Positions 8,890 through 16,800 of a DNA stretch of 64,000 bases are shown here, piece after piece. Both the position numbers and the translations under genes were made by a program. Positions within the stretch are counted from its first letter, which is position 1, and every line of letters begins with the position of its first letter. Under the pieces are notes generated by a model that saw nothing but the letters and a program-made list of their open reading frames with translations, had not been told where the DNA came from and ran no database searches. Source of the DNA: Knufia peltigerae. Its lineage: Eukaryota; Ascomycota; Eurotiomycetes; Chaetothyriales; Trichomeriaceae. Where the stretch lies: assembly GCA_030247855.1 (NCBI GenBank), contig JAPDRN010000054.1, positions 62,001-126,000 on the forward strand, written 5' to 3'.

Positions 8890-9250
8890 AAGGGGCGGAG
8901 CCGGCCGATAAGCCGGGTTCTGTCGTGGACAGTCATTCCTCTAGGCGTTACGTCGCCGCAACGCTCAAGCAACCTACCCGGATCCAACGCGGGCCGCGCC
9001 AAAGGATCCCTATTTGGTCTTGCTCCAGGTGGGGTTTGCCGTACCGGTCTGTTGCCAGACTCGCGGTGCGCTCTTACCGCACCATTTCACCCTTACCGGC
9101 CTTCCGAAGAAGACGTAGGCGGTATCTTTCTGTTGCACTTTCCGTCGGCTTGCGCCGCCCAGGCGTTACCTGGCACCTTGCCCTATGGAGCCCGGACTTT
9201 CCTCGGCACCCCCGAAGGGATGACGCGACTGTCTGGCCGACTCCGCCGCG
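8890..9250 (-). ncRNA. rnpB: RNase P RNA component (M1 RNA, class A)
   Basis: The minus strand carries the conserved RNase P RNA core. Near the 5' end is GAGGAAAGTCCGGGCTCC, followed by the ATAGGGCA and GGTGCCAGGTAACGCC segments. Near the 3' end are ACAGAACCCGGCTTAT and the closing helix. P1 is formed by GGCGGAGTCGGCC (9247-9235) and GGCCGGCTCCGCC (8906-8894), which pair with one G-U. The length of about 360 nt matches type A bacterial RNase P RNA. The exact ends are inferred from P1. The RNA is the catalytic subunit that matures tRNA 5' ends. Confidence 0.96.
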
Positions 9251-9308
9251 CGCATTCTACCGCACGCGCGCCTGCCCTGCCGGGTTGATTACGGCGCGCG
9301 GTTCATCC

Positions 9309-9421
9309 ATCCACGCATGGCGTGGATCTACTGCACATCGGGGATTCTTCATCCACGCATGGCGTGGATCTACCGTGCACACGCAATGGCGTGGATCTAC
9401 CTGCACCGCAGTAGAGCCACG
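9309..9421. repeat. Cluster of GTAG hairpins (ATCCACGC-GCGTGGATCTAC)
   Basis: Three close copies of a hairpin with arms ATCCACGC and GCGTGGAT and a terminal CTAC occur at 9309-9331, 9351-9373 and 9381-9400 (the last truncated). They lie between the rnpB 5' end and the rsmI stop. A decayed GTAGAGCCACGC follows at 9411. Confidence 0.8.
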
Positions 9422-9452
9422 CCCTGCCTGGCTGCGATTCACCCAACCCCGA

Positions 9453-10271
9453 TCAACTGCCGTACAACGCCTTGCGCGGCGCACCGGTCATTTCGGCCGC
9501 CAGCTTGGCCGCGGTCGATGGCGGCAGGTGCTCGCTCAGCTTGGCGTAGACCTGGCGGCCATGGGCCAGCTGCGCCTCGGCATCATCGCCAGCGCCCTGC
9601 ACCATCACCACGAACTCGCCCTTGCGCTGGTTGTCATCGGCTTCCACCTGCGCCAGCAGCCCGGCCAGGTCGCCATCCAGCACGGTCTCGAACAGCTTGG
9701 TCAGCTCGCGCGCCAGCACGGCCGGGCGCTCGCCGCCAAAGATCGCCGCCATGTCGGCCAGGGATTCGGTAATGCGGTGCGAGGATTCGTAGAACACCAT
9801 CGTGCGCACTTCGCCGGCCAGCGCCTGCAGGCGATCACGGCGACCGCTGGCCTTGGCCGGCAGGAAGCCCTCGAAGGTGAAGCGGTCGCTGGGCAGACCG
9901 GCCACGCTCAGCGCGGCGATGGCCGCGCACGCGCCGGGAATCGGGCTGACCTTGATGCCGGCTGCGCGCGCGGCACGCACCAGGCGGAAGCCCGGATCGC
10001 TCACCAGCGGGGTGCCGGCATCGCTGACCAGCGCCAGCGACTCGCCCGCCTGCAGGCGCGCCACCAGGCGCTGGGCCAGCGCCTCTTCGTTGTGCTCGTG
10101 CAGGGCCACCAGCGGCTGCTGGATGCCGAAATGGGACAGCAGCTGGCCGCTGCGGCGGGTGTCCTCGGCGCAGATGGCCGCCACCGAACGCAGCACTTCC
10201 TGCGCGCGCGGGCTCAGATCGGCCAGGTTGCCGATCGGCGTGGCGACGACATACAGGGTTGGGACACTCAT
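9453..10271 (-). CDS. rsmI: 16S rRNA (cytidine(1402)-2'-O)-methyltransferase RsmI
   Basis: RsmI methylates the ribose of C1402 in 16S rRNA, complementing RsmH encoded at 5428. The protein is 272 residues with the tetrapyrrole-methylase fold. It begins MSVPTLYVVATPIGNL, and includes AEDTRRSGQLLSHFGI, SDAGTPLVSDPGFRLV and PIPGACAAIAALSVAG, all core family motifs. The ATG at 10271 fits homology; a GTG five codons upstream is possible. The gene is divergent from lpoA with about 70 bases between them, the same pairing as in E. coli (yraL-yraM). Confidence 0.95.
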   Translation of the reverse strand: MSVPTLYVVATPIGNLADLSPRAQEVLRSVAAICAEDTRRSGQLLSHFGIQQPLVALHEHNEEALAQRLVARLQAGESLALVSDAGTPLVSDPGFRLVRAARAAGIKVSPIPGACAAIAALSVAGLPSDRFTFEGFLPAKASGRRDRLQALAGEVRTMVFYESSHRITESLADMAAIFGGERPAVLARELTKLFETVLDGDLAGLLAQVEADDNQRKGEFVVMVQGAGDDAEAQLAHGRQVYAKLSEHLPPSTAAKLAAEMTGAPRKALYGS

Positions 10272-10340
10272 TTCAGCGGTACTCACGGGGCAAGGGTAGA
10301 ATCCTAGCGTGTACCTGGCCAAGGCCGCTGCCCTCATCGC

Positions 10341-12074
10341 ATGGACCCGATCATGAACAAGCCCGCCGCACGCATCTCTGCCCTGTCGCTGTCGTTGATG
10401 CTGCTGGCCGGTTGTGCCACCACCAGCCTCGTCAGCGCGCCCGAATCGCCGGCCCAAAGCCAGGCGCTGGCGCTGATCGAACAAGGCAAGCCGCGCGACG
10501 CCGCCCTGCAATTGGAAGCGCTGGCCGCCACCCTGCGTGGTGGTGCCCGCAGCAACGCCCTGGCCGATGCGGCCTGGGCCTGGCATCTGGCCGGTGACAG
10601 CGCCCGCGCGCGCAGCCTGCTGGGTCAAGTGACCGCCCGCCAGGTGAACGGTGCCAGCCTGCAGCGTTACCAGCTGGCCAGTGCCGAGCTGGCGCTGGCC
10701 GACAAGCAGCCGGCGCAGGCGCTGGCCCTGCTGAAGGATCATGGCGACAACGTGCACCCGAGCCTGCGCACGCGCTGGTACCTGGCCCGCGCCAATGCCC
10801 TGCAGGCCACCGGCGATGCGTTCGGCGCCGCCACCGAACGCGCCCGTGCGCATGCCGGCCTGACCGGCGCTGCGCGCAGCGAGAACCAGGCGGCCATCTC
10901 CGGGCTGCTCGGCACCCTCGACGATGCCACCCTGCGCAGCCGTGCCGCCGCATTGCCGGCCAACGACCCGCTGTACAACTTCGCCGGCCGCGCGCTGATC
11001 GCCCGTGGCCTGCCGCTGCCACGCCCGTTCGATCGTGATGGCGCCGCCCAGTTCGACACCAGCAAGCGCCCGCCGGCAATGAGCGATGGCTACCGCCCGC
11101 CGGCCAAGCTGGCGGTGCTGCTGCCGCTCAGCGGCCGCCTGGCCACCGCCGCGCAGCCGGTACGCGACGGCCTGCTCAGCGCGTACTACGGCGAAACCCG
11201 CCGTCGTCCGGAGGTCAACTTCTTCGACACCGCCGGTACCCCGGCCGGTGCGCTGGCCGCCTATGACAAGGCCGTAGCGTCCGGCGCCGACTTCGTGGTC
11301 GGTCCGCTCGGCCGCGACGAAGTGGATGCCGTGTACGGCCGCCAGCAGCTGCCGGTGCCGGTGCTGGGCCTGAACCGCGGCAAGGATGCGCCGCCGGCCG
11401 GCAGCGCCGGTTTCTCGCTGGCACCGGAAGACGATGGCATCGTCGCCGCCGAATACATGCGTGGCCGCGAGCGCAGCAAGGCGCTGGTGATCAACAGCAG
11501 CGACGACACCGGCCGCCGCGCCGCTGCCGCATTCGCACAGCGCTTTGCCCAGCGTGGCGGCAGCGTCGCCACCACCATCGCGATCAGCGAAACGGTGGGG
11601 GATGTCAGCGCGCAGGTTCGGAATGCCGGCGCGGTCGATGCCGTGTTCCTGGCCGTACGTGCACCGCAGGCCCGCCTGCTGGCGCCGCAGCTGGCGCTGG
11701 CCGGTGCCGGTGGTGCCACCCGCGTGGGTACCTCGCAGCTGACCACCGGCAGCGGCAAGGTCGAAGAAGACGTGGCGCTGGACGGCATCATCTACCCGAA
11801 CGAAGCCTGGAACGTGCGCAGCGTGTCCGGCGTGCCGTCCGCTGCCCAGGTCGCGCAGACCCTGCCCAGCGCGCGCGGCGCGGCCAGCCGACTGTTCGCC
11901 TTTGGCGCCGATGCGTGGAAGATCAGTGCCTACCTGGACAAGCTGGCCACCGAAGGCGGCCTGGACGGCGCCACCGGCACGCTGTACCTGGACAGCAACG
12001 GCAACATCCTGCGCCAGCCGGCATGGTCGACCTTCAGCGGTGGCCGGCCGATGCCGATCGCCGGTGGTCGCTGA
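10341..12074 (+). CDS. lpoA: Penicillin-binding protein activator LpoA (LppC family lipoprotein)
   Basis: LpoA is an outer-membrane lipoprotein that activates the bifunctional peptidoglycan synthase PBP1A in enterobacteria. This 577-residue protein has a lipoprotein signal with the lipobox LLAGC. An N-terminal TPR-like alanine-rich helical region follows, then from about residue 255 (LAVLLPLSGRLATAAQPV) a periplasmic-binding-protein-like LppC domain. Either the ATG at 10341 or one at 10353 could be used; the second gives the more usual signal peptide. A TAGAAT at about 10295 may be a -10 element. Downstream yraN overlaps the 3' end, matching the rsmI-lpoA-yraN arrangement of other gammaproteobacteria. 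Confidence 0.9.
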   Translation: MDPIMNKPAARISALSLSLMLLAGCATTSLVSAPESPAQSQALALIEQGKPRDAALQLEALAATLRGGARSNALADAAWAWHLAGDSARARSLLGQVTARQVNGASLQRYQLASAELALADKQPAQALALLKDHGDNVHPSLRTRWYLARANALQATGDAFGAATERARAHAGLTGAARSENQAAISGLLGTLDDATLRSRAAALPANDPLYNFAGRALIARGLPLPRPFDRDGAAQFDTSKRPPAMSDGYRPPAKLAVLLPLSGRLATAAQPVRDGLLSAYYGETRRRPEVNFFDTAGTPAGALAAYDKAVASGADFVVGPLGRDEVDAVYGRQQLPVPVLGLNRGKDAPPAGSAGFSLAPEDDGIVAAEYMRGRERSKALVINSSDDTGRRAAAAFAQRFAQRGGSVATTIAISETVGDVSAQVRNAGAVDAVFLAVRAPQARLLAPQLALAGAGGATRVGTSQLTTGSGKVEEDVALDGIIYPNEAWNVRSVSGVPSAAQVAQTLPSARGAASRLFAFGADAWKISAYLDKLATEGGLDGATGTLYLDSNGNILRQPAWSTFSGGRPMPIAGGR

Positions 12075-12432
12075 GCACCTGCAACGTGGCTCGGCGGTGG
12101 AAGCCGCCGCCGAGCAGCATCTGCAGCAGGCCGGGTTGCGGCCGCGCGCACGCAACGTGCGTTATCGCGGCGGTGAACTGGATCTGGTGATGGATGACGC
12201 CGGCACCGTGGTCTTCGTGGAAGTGCGCTACCGCGCACGACAGGACTTCGGTGGCGGCGCAGCCTCGGTCGATCCACGCAAATGCCGACGGCTCGTGCAT
12301 GCCGCACAGCTGTATCTGCAGGAACATCCTGCCGTGGCCAACGCACCCTGCCGCTTTGATGTGGTTGAGGCTACCGGTGATCCGCCGCAGCTGCATTGGT
12401 TGCGGGATGCGTTCCGGCTGGATGATTGCTGA
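12064..12432 (+). CDS. YraN family (UPF0102) nuclease-like protein
   Basis: This 122-residue protein belongs to the UPF0102/YraN family, which has a restriction-endonuclease-like fold; its cellular role is not established. The motif GGELDLVMDDAGTVVFVEVRYR, split here as GELDLV and VFVEVRYR, holds the expected D and ExK-like active-site positions, except that the usual EVK is EVR. That variant is common in the family. The start is a GTG at 12064, within the lpoA 3' end (11-base overlap), because similarity extends into RGSAVEAAAEQHLQ and no ATG is available. It is probably translated from the lpoA transcript. Confidence 0.88.
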   Translation: MVAEHLQRGSAVEAAAEQHLQQAGLRPRARNVRYRGGELDLVMDDAGTVVFVEVRYRARQDFGGGAASVDPRKCRRLVHAAQLYLQEHPAVANAPCRFDVVEATGDPPQLHWLRDAFRLDDC

Positions 12433-12450
12433 TGGGTACCGTCCGCTCTG

Positions 12451-12535
12451 GTAGAGGCCGACCTTGGTCGGCGCTTCTGTGCCAACCAAGGTTGGCACCT
12501 ACCAGAGCGCAGCCTGGCCGGCTCTACCACGGTGC
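12451..12535. repeat. GTAG-bounded REP pair with GACCTTGGTC and CCAAGGTTGG arms
   Basis: The 52-base unit 12451-12502 begins GTAGAGGCCGACC and ends GGTTGGCACCTAC. It contains two mutually complementary half-palindromes. A partial GGCTCTACC follows at about 12535. A nearly identical 52-base unit lies 300 bases away inside the next gene. Confidence 0.83.
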
Positions 12536-12542
12536 GTGACTG

Positions 12543-13124
12543 ATGCCTTCGATCATTACCCATGCCGCCGTGCCGCTGGCGCTGTGGTGCGCTGCTGATC
12601 GCGGTCGCATTCCGCCGTGGCTGCTGGCTGCCGGCCTGGTCGCGGCGATGTTGCCCGATGCCGATGTGCTGGCGTTTGCCCTGCATATTCCGTATGCCGA
12701 TGCCTTCGGCCATCGTGGCGCCAGCCATTCGTTGATGTTTGCCGGCGTGCTGGCGGTGTTGGCAGCGTTGCTGGCGTTCTTTGGTAGTCGCCGACCTTGG
12801 TCGGCGGTTCCGCGCCAACCAAGGTTGGCATCTACCGTTCAAGCGGCGACGTTCGTCTTCATCTGCGCCGCCAGCCATCCATTGCTCGACGCACTGACCT
12901 CCGGCGGCCTCGGCGTCGCCCTGGCCTGGCCCTGGAGCGAACAACGCTTCTTCGCCCCGTGGCGGCCGATCCGCGTTTCTCCGTTTGCCCCGCAGTTCTT
13001 CAGCGCGCGCGGCGTGGCCACGTTGCTGTCGGAACTGCGCTGGGTGTGGCTGCCGCTGGCCGGCGCCGTTGTTGCCTGGAAACTGATTCAACCCGCCCCT
13101 GCTGCCCCACGAGATCCGTCATGA
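12543..13124 (+). CDS. DUF457 family inner-membrane metal-dependent hydrolase
   Basis: This 193-residue polytopic membrane protein belongs to the YdjM/DUF457 family, annotated as predicted inner-membrane metal-dependent hydrolases. It shows the family's histidine and aspartate motifs: ITHAAVPLALW near the start, MLPDADVLAF, HRGASHSLMF and ASHPLLDALTSGG. Four or five hydrophobic segments are visible. Residues about 81-98 (GSRRPWSAVPRQPRLAST) are encoded by a 52-base GTAG palindrome and interrupt a hydrophobic stretch, so they are probably an acquired loop. The final ATGA overlaps the start of the downstream oxidase gene. Confidence 0.82.
   Translation: MPSIITHAAVPLALWCAADRGRIPPWLLAAGLVAAMLPDADVLAFALHIPYADAFGHRGASHSLMFAGVLAVLAALLAFFGSRRPWSAVPRQPRLASTVQAATFVFICAASHPLLDALTSGGLGVALAWPWSEQRFFAPWRPIRVSPFAPQFFSARGVATLLSELRWVWLPLAGAVVAWKLIQPAPAAPRDPS
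12784..12835. repeat. GTAG-bounded REP pair located in frame in a gene
   Basis: A 52-base unit from GTAGTCGCCGACC to GGTTGGCATCTAC sits within the DUF457 gene. It differs from the intergenic copy at 12451-12502 at only a few bases. The reading frame continues through it. Confidence 0.85.
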
Positions 13125-14506
13125 GTACTGCCCTGCCCGTCGCGTTGATTGCCGAACTGTCCGCCCTGCTTGGTGCCGATGGCTGGCGCATGGATGACGG
13201 CGCGCTGGAGGCGAACGCGCAGGACAACTCGTGGCGCCACCAGCGCCCGGCTGCCGTGGCACTGCCGGCAGATATCGAACAGGTGCAGGCGCTGGTGCGC
13301 GCCTGCCGCACGCATGGCGTGGCACTGGTCGCCCGTGGCGCAGGCACCGGCACCACCGGCGCCGCGGTGCCACTACCGGGCAGCATCGTGCTGTCGTTCA
13401 CCCACATGGACCGCATCCTCGAGATCCGCGCCGGTGACCGCTGCGCCGTGGTGCAGCCGGGCGTACTCAATGGAACGCTGCAGCAGGCGCTGGCGCCGCA
13501 CGGCCTGTTCTGGGCCCCGGACCCATCCAGCGCCGAGATCTGCAGCATTGGCGGCAACCTCGCCTGCAATGCCGGCGGCCCGCGCGCGGTGAAGTACGGC
13601 ACCAGCCGCGACAACGTACTGGGCCTGGTGGCAGTCACCGGCACCGGCGAGGTGATCCGCTGCGGCGGTGCCTACACCAAGGACGCCACCGGCTACGACC
13701 TCACCCATCTGCTGGTGGGCAGTGAAGGCACGCTGGCGCTGATTGTGGAAGCGACGCTGAAACTCACCCCGCTGCCGGTCAGCCAGGCTGGCCTGCGCGT
13801 GCTGTACCGCGATGCCGATGCCGCGGCCGCTGCGGTATCGCGGCTGATGTCGCAACCGGTCGTTCCCACGCGATTGGAATTCATGGACGCACGCAGCCTG
13901 CAGCTGTTGCGCCTCAACGGTGCCGACGTGCCGGAAGCCGGCGCGATGCTGCTGGTCGAGGCCGATGGCGACCACGACACCCTGCCCTACCTGCTGCAGG
14001 CGCTGGCCACCGCCGCCGAGGGCGACGGCATGATCGAACTGGACGTGGCGATGGAAGGCCGCGCGCGCGATCAGTTGTGGGCCGCACGCAAGGCGCTGTC
14101 GCCCGCGCTGCGCAGCGTCGCGCCGGGCAAGATCAACGAAGACGTGGTGGTACCGGTGTCGCGCATTCCGGAACTGGTGGCCGGCGTGCAGGCTTTGGCG
14201 CGCGACTACGCGCTGACCATCGTCACCTTCGGCCATGCCGGCAACGGCAACCTGCACGTCAACATCCTCTACCACCCGGACGACGCCGACGAGAATGCAC
14301 GTGCACATGCGGCGCTGCCGAAGATCTTCGAACTGACGCTGGCGTTGGGCGGCACGTTGTCGGGCGAGCATGGCATCGGATTGGCCAAGCGCGACTTCAT
14401 GGCGCAGGCGTTCAGCCCGGCCACGCTGGCAACGATGCGCGCGATCAAGGCCGCGCTGGATCCGGATGGCATCCTCAACCCAGGCAAGGTGCTGCCGCCG
14501 GGGTGA
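13121..14506 (+). CDS. FAD-binding oxidoreductase, GlcD/D-lactate dehydrogenase type
   Basis: This 461-residue flavoenzyme belongs to the FAD-linked 2-hydroxyacid oxidase family (glycolate oxidase subunit GlcD, D-lactate and D-2-hydroxyglutarate dehydrogenases). The N-terminal FAD-binding domain shows ARGAGTGTTGAAVP near residue 70 and SSAEICSIGGNLACNAGGP. The C-terminal domain holds HAGNGNLHVN, with a metal or substrate histidine, and GEHGIGLAKRDFM. The substrate cannot be decided from sequence. No GlcE or GlcF partner gene is adjacent, which favours a stand-alone dehydrogenase. The ATG at 13121 overlaps the preceding stop by 4 bases. Confidence 0.9.
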   Translation: MSTALPVALIAELSALLGADGWRMDDGALEANAQDNSWRHQRPAAVALPADIEQVQALVRACRTHGVALVARGAGTGTTGAAVPLPGSIVLSFTHMDRILEIRAGDRCAVVQPGVLNGTLQQALAPHGLFWAPDPSSAEICSIGGNLACNAGGPRAVKYGTSRDNVLGLVAVTGTGEVIRCGGAYTKDATGYDLTHLLVGSEGTLALIVEATLKLTPLPVSQAGLRVLYRDADAAAAAVSRLMSQPVVPTRLEFMDARSLQLLRLNGADVPEAGAMLLVEADGDHDTLPYLLQALATAAEGDGMIELDVAMEGRARDQLWAARKALSPALRSVAPGKINEDVVVPVSRIPELVAGVQALARDYALTIVTFGHAGNGNLHVNILYHPDDADENARAHAALPKIFELTLALGGTLSGEHGIGLAKRDFMAQAFSPATLATMRAIKAALDPDGILNPGKVLPPG

Positions 14507-14542
14507 CACCCGCCGGGCATGGCCCGGCGCTACCGGTTTCCC

Positions 14543-14581
14543 GGGGTCGGATCCCATTGCCAAGCAATGGGCTCCGACCCC
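14543..14581. repeat. GGGGTC-ended palindromic repeat
   Basis: A 39-base inverted repeat with outer arms GGGGTCGGATCC/GGCTCCGACCCC and inner stem CATTGC/GCAATG. It lies 37 bases after the oxidase stop codon, preceded by a small GCCGGGC hairpin at 14513. It could act in termination or mRNA protection, but no U-tract is present. Confidence 0.82.
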
Positions 14582-14592
14582 GGCACTGTCGC

Positions 14593-15238
14593 TTACCAGA
14601 CCATGCGCAGGCCCACCTGGCCACCCACATTGCGGTAACCGTGGTCACCCCGCTGCACGGTCAGGCCACCCCATGCGCCCCAGCGCTGGCCAAGCTTCAA
14701 CTCGGCACCGGCCTGCATTTCATAGCGGTTGCGCGGCACATCCGCACCCAGCGTGTCACCGTTGAACTGCAAGGCGCTGGTGCCGCTGCCGCGCAGCCAG
14801 TTCCCCCCAGGTACGTGCCAGCTGCAGCGCCATGACCGAACACGCGCACAGCCCGGGCGCCCGTTCAGGCCACCGGCATCGGCACGATCGATCGCCGTGC
14901 AGTTGTGTTCCATGGCGATCAGCGTCGAAGTCGACATACGACAGCTGCGGCTGCAGATACAGCTGGCTCGACGCACCCTGCCAGACGTTGAACGTGTAAC
15001 CGGCCTCCAGCGACGCCCTGGCCATCCGCGAATCGTATTGCTCCGGCTCCAGGCCGATACCCCTCACGCGGTTGTCGAAACCGCCGTACTGCACGTTCGT
15101 ATCCATATAGGCGCCGTGAGTGCCCTCGCCATCCTGCAACCAGGTGCCATAAACACCCAGCGGCAGTACCACGCACGCGGCCGGTAGCGGTGTAGCCGGT
15201 CAGATCCGCCTGCGACGCTGGCGAAACTCCCGACATCG
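14593..15238 (-). pseudogene. Autotransporter beta-barrel domain, frameshifted remnant
   Basis: Three minus-strand frames each hold part of one autotransporter barrel. The N-terminal piece reads SQADLTGYTATG (about 15210). The middle frame runs LPLGVYGTWLQDGEGTHGAY through NVWQGASSQLYLQPQLSYVDFDA (15170-14935). The last frame carries NWLRGSGTSALQFNGDTLGA, then LKLGQRWGAWGGL, and ends GLRMVW followed by a stop at 14593. The terminal aromatic residue and the spacing fit an outer membrane autotransporter C-terminus. At least two frameshifts separate the pieces, and the passenger domain and signal peptide are missing. It is a dead fragment next to fimbrial cluster A. Confidence 0.75.
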
Positions 15239-15241
15239 CCG

Positions 15242-16261
15242 CTACCAGTAATCGACGTTCAACACCGCCTCCCCCTTGATGATGCCGGGCGTGAGTGTCT
15301 CCGTGGTGCGGATGTAGCGCGCCGTGAACTCGTGGTTATGCATGCCGCCCACCCCCGGGTCGAAATCCCACTGCTGGCCGAACTGGACCTCGCTGCCTGC
15401 ACGCATCAGCTGCACACGGACACCGCCGGCATCCGAACCCGGACTGGGTGTCAGCTGGCTTCCGGTATTGCCAGGGTCTGCAGCATCATGCAACGAGATC
15501 CTGGCCCGGGGCGTATCCGCGCCGCAATCCATCCGAATGGCCACCACTCTCTCTCCTGCCGTGCTGCCTGGTGCGGACAACTCGGCGAAATCGACATCCC
15601 GCAGGTCCTCCGCCGCGTCCAGCAGCGGGCACGTGACGTGTGGGAATTTCAGGTTGATCCTGAGCGGAATCGTGAGTCCCAGCGAAGGAAAATCAGGCGC
15701 ATCGATCTTGAGGCTGCCTGACATCTCATAGGTGCGCATGGGAGTTCCCCGTGAGAAAGCGTAGGCGCGAAAATTGAAATCGGCTTTGGGCCTCTCCGTT
15801 GCCGCTATATCCATGACATACGGTGTGGTACTACCCGGAGTGACGGGTTGAGCAGACCATCCTATGACCTGCATGAACGCAAAGCCGATCAACGGCGAAT
15901 CATCCGCATAGTCGTAAACGGGCAACGTCATTCCGTCATAGCTGATGGTACCTGCCGGCCTGAGTCCAGGCATATCCAGCGTGAGCGCCATATCATAGAG
16001 GCCGGGGACACTGCATGCGCTGAAGTTGGCAACGGTACTGTCGTAATCCATGAACCGTCTCTCGGAGGGCGGCGAGGAGCTGTAGGTTTTGTCGAAGTTC
16101 ATCGGGTAACCCCGGCTTGTCGTACACGCAACTGCAGTCGCGCAGAAGCCAAGTGAACACAGCAAGCCGATCGCCATGCGCAGTCCGGAGTGCCTTGCCC
16201 GCCTGATTTGGCGCGCGGCGCTGATCATGCTTCTGGTCGGCGTGGGTACATTCGTTCTCAT
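15242..16261 (-). CDS. Fimbrial adhesin/minor tip subunit, cluster A
   Basis: This 339-residue secreted protein is the likely tip adhesin of fimbrial cluster A. After a signal peptide (about 1-45) comes a receptor-type N-terminal half. The second half is a pilin-type domain with NLKFPHVTC, a second cysteine in RMDCGADTP, and a strand-like C-terminus ARYIRTTETLTPG...GEAVLNVDYW. Two-domain proteins with a C-terminal pilin domain are normal for tip adhesins of gamma-type fimbriae. The ATG at 16261 overlaps the stop of the upstream pilin (ATGA), so translation is probably coupled. The ligand cannot be predicted. Confidence 0.85.
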   Translation of the reverse strand: MRTNVPTPTRSMISAARQIRRARHSGLRMAIGLLCSLGFCATAVACTTSRGYPMNFDKTYSSSPPSERRFMDYDSTVANFSACSVPGLYDMALTLDMPGLRPAGTISYDGMTLPVYDYADDSPLIGFAFMQVIGWSAQPVTPGSTTPYVMDIAATERPKADFNFRAYAFSRGTPMRTYEMSGSLKIDAPDFPSLGLTIPLRINLKFPHVTCPLLDAAEDLRDVDFAELSAPGSTAGERVVAIRMDCGADTPRARISLHDAADPGNTGSQLTPSPGSDAGGVRVQLMRAGSEVQFGQQWDFDPGVGGMHNHEFTARYIRTTETLTPGIIKGEAVLNVDYW

Positions 16262-16767
16262 TCGTAGTCCGCCGTCACCACGATCTCCGTGGAAACCCCA
16301 CCGGCTTCGGGCACGCCTGCGGGAGGCAGGTAGTACGCCGCTCTCAGGTCGTAACGCGCGCTGGTGCCGGTCACCGGCACATCGATGCCGGTGTCGCCGT
16401 CCTTGAGATAGGTGCTGCCGGTGGTACCCGACAACAGCGAGATCGACACGCCACCGGCCGGGTCGGTAGCTTCGGTGTTCTTCCAGCGCGTCGCATCGCC
16501 GTCGGCAGCGGTGCCGGCGAAGGACAGCACCGCCTTGCTCACGCCCACGCAGCCGTTGAACTCCAGCGCGCCGGCCTTGATCTGGCTGTCCGTGCCGGGG
16601 GTGAGGTCGCTGGCTTTGACCGGATCCAGGGTGATCGGCGAGGCGGTGAGCGTGCAGGTGCCGGGCAGCACCCGGCCGCTGATGGTGAGGGTGGCGCTGT
16701 CGGCCATGGCCAGCGGCGCCACGGCCAACAGAGCGGTGCACAGGGTCAAGCGGTTGAACAGATTCAT
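16258..16767 (-). CDS. Fimbrial pilin subunit, cluster A (second pilin)
   Basis: This 169-residue pilin has a signal peptide ending near APLAMA-DS and the pilin core. SGRVLPGTCTL holds the first cysteine, and FNGCVGVSKAVLSF the second. The C-terminus TEIVVTADYE is the usual donor-strand partner region. It lies between the usher and the adhesin on the same strand, 33 bases after the usher stop codon. Its last 135 bases are nearly duplicated at 23113-23247 in cluster B. It may be a minor or alternative shaft subunit, since another pilin is encoded divergently. Confidence 0.88.
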   Translation of the reverse strand: MNLFNRLTLCTALLAVAPLAMADSATLTISGRVLPGTCTLTASPITLDPVKASDLTPGTDSQIKAGALEFNGCVGVSKAVLSFAGTAADGDATRWKNTEATDPAGGVSISLLSGTTGSTYLKDGDTGIDVPVTGTSARYDLRAAYYLPPAGVPEAGGVSTEIVVTADYE

Positions 16768-16800
16768 GCAGAACTCCAGATAGGGAAAGGAAAGAAAGAC

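Noticed and set aside
8893..9288. Protein-coding frames across the rnpB locus
   Set aside because: They overlap a complete class A RNase P RNA and have no protein motifs or start signals.
9309..9400. CRISPR-like array of regularly spaced repeats
   Set aside because: The repeats are short hairpins with GTAG/CTAC ends and irregular spacing, and there are no cas genes. They are SMAG-like elements.
9453..12155. A 900-codon minus-strand open frame through rsmI and antisense to lpoA
   Set aside because: Only the rsmI part has recognisable protein motifs. The remainder is the antisense of lpoA and is open because of high GC content.
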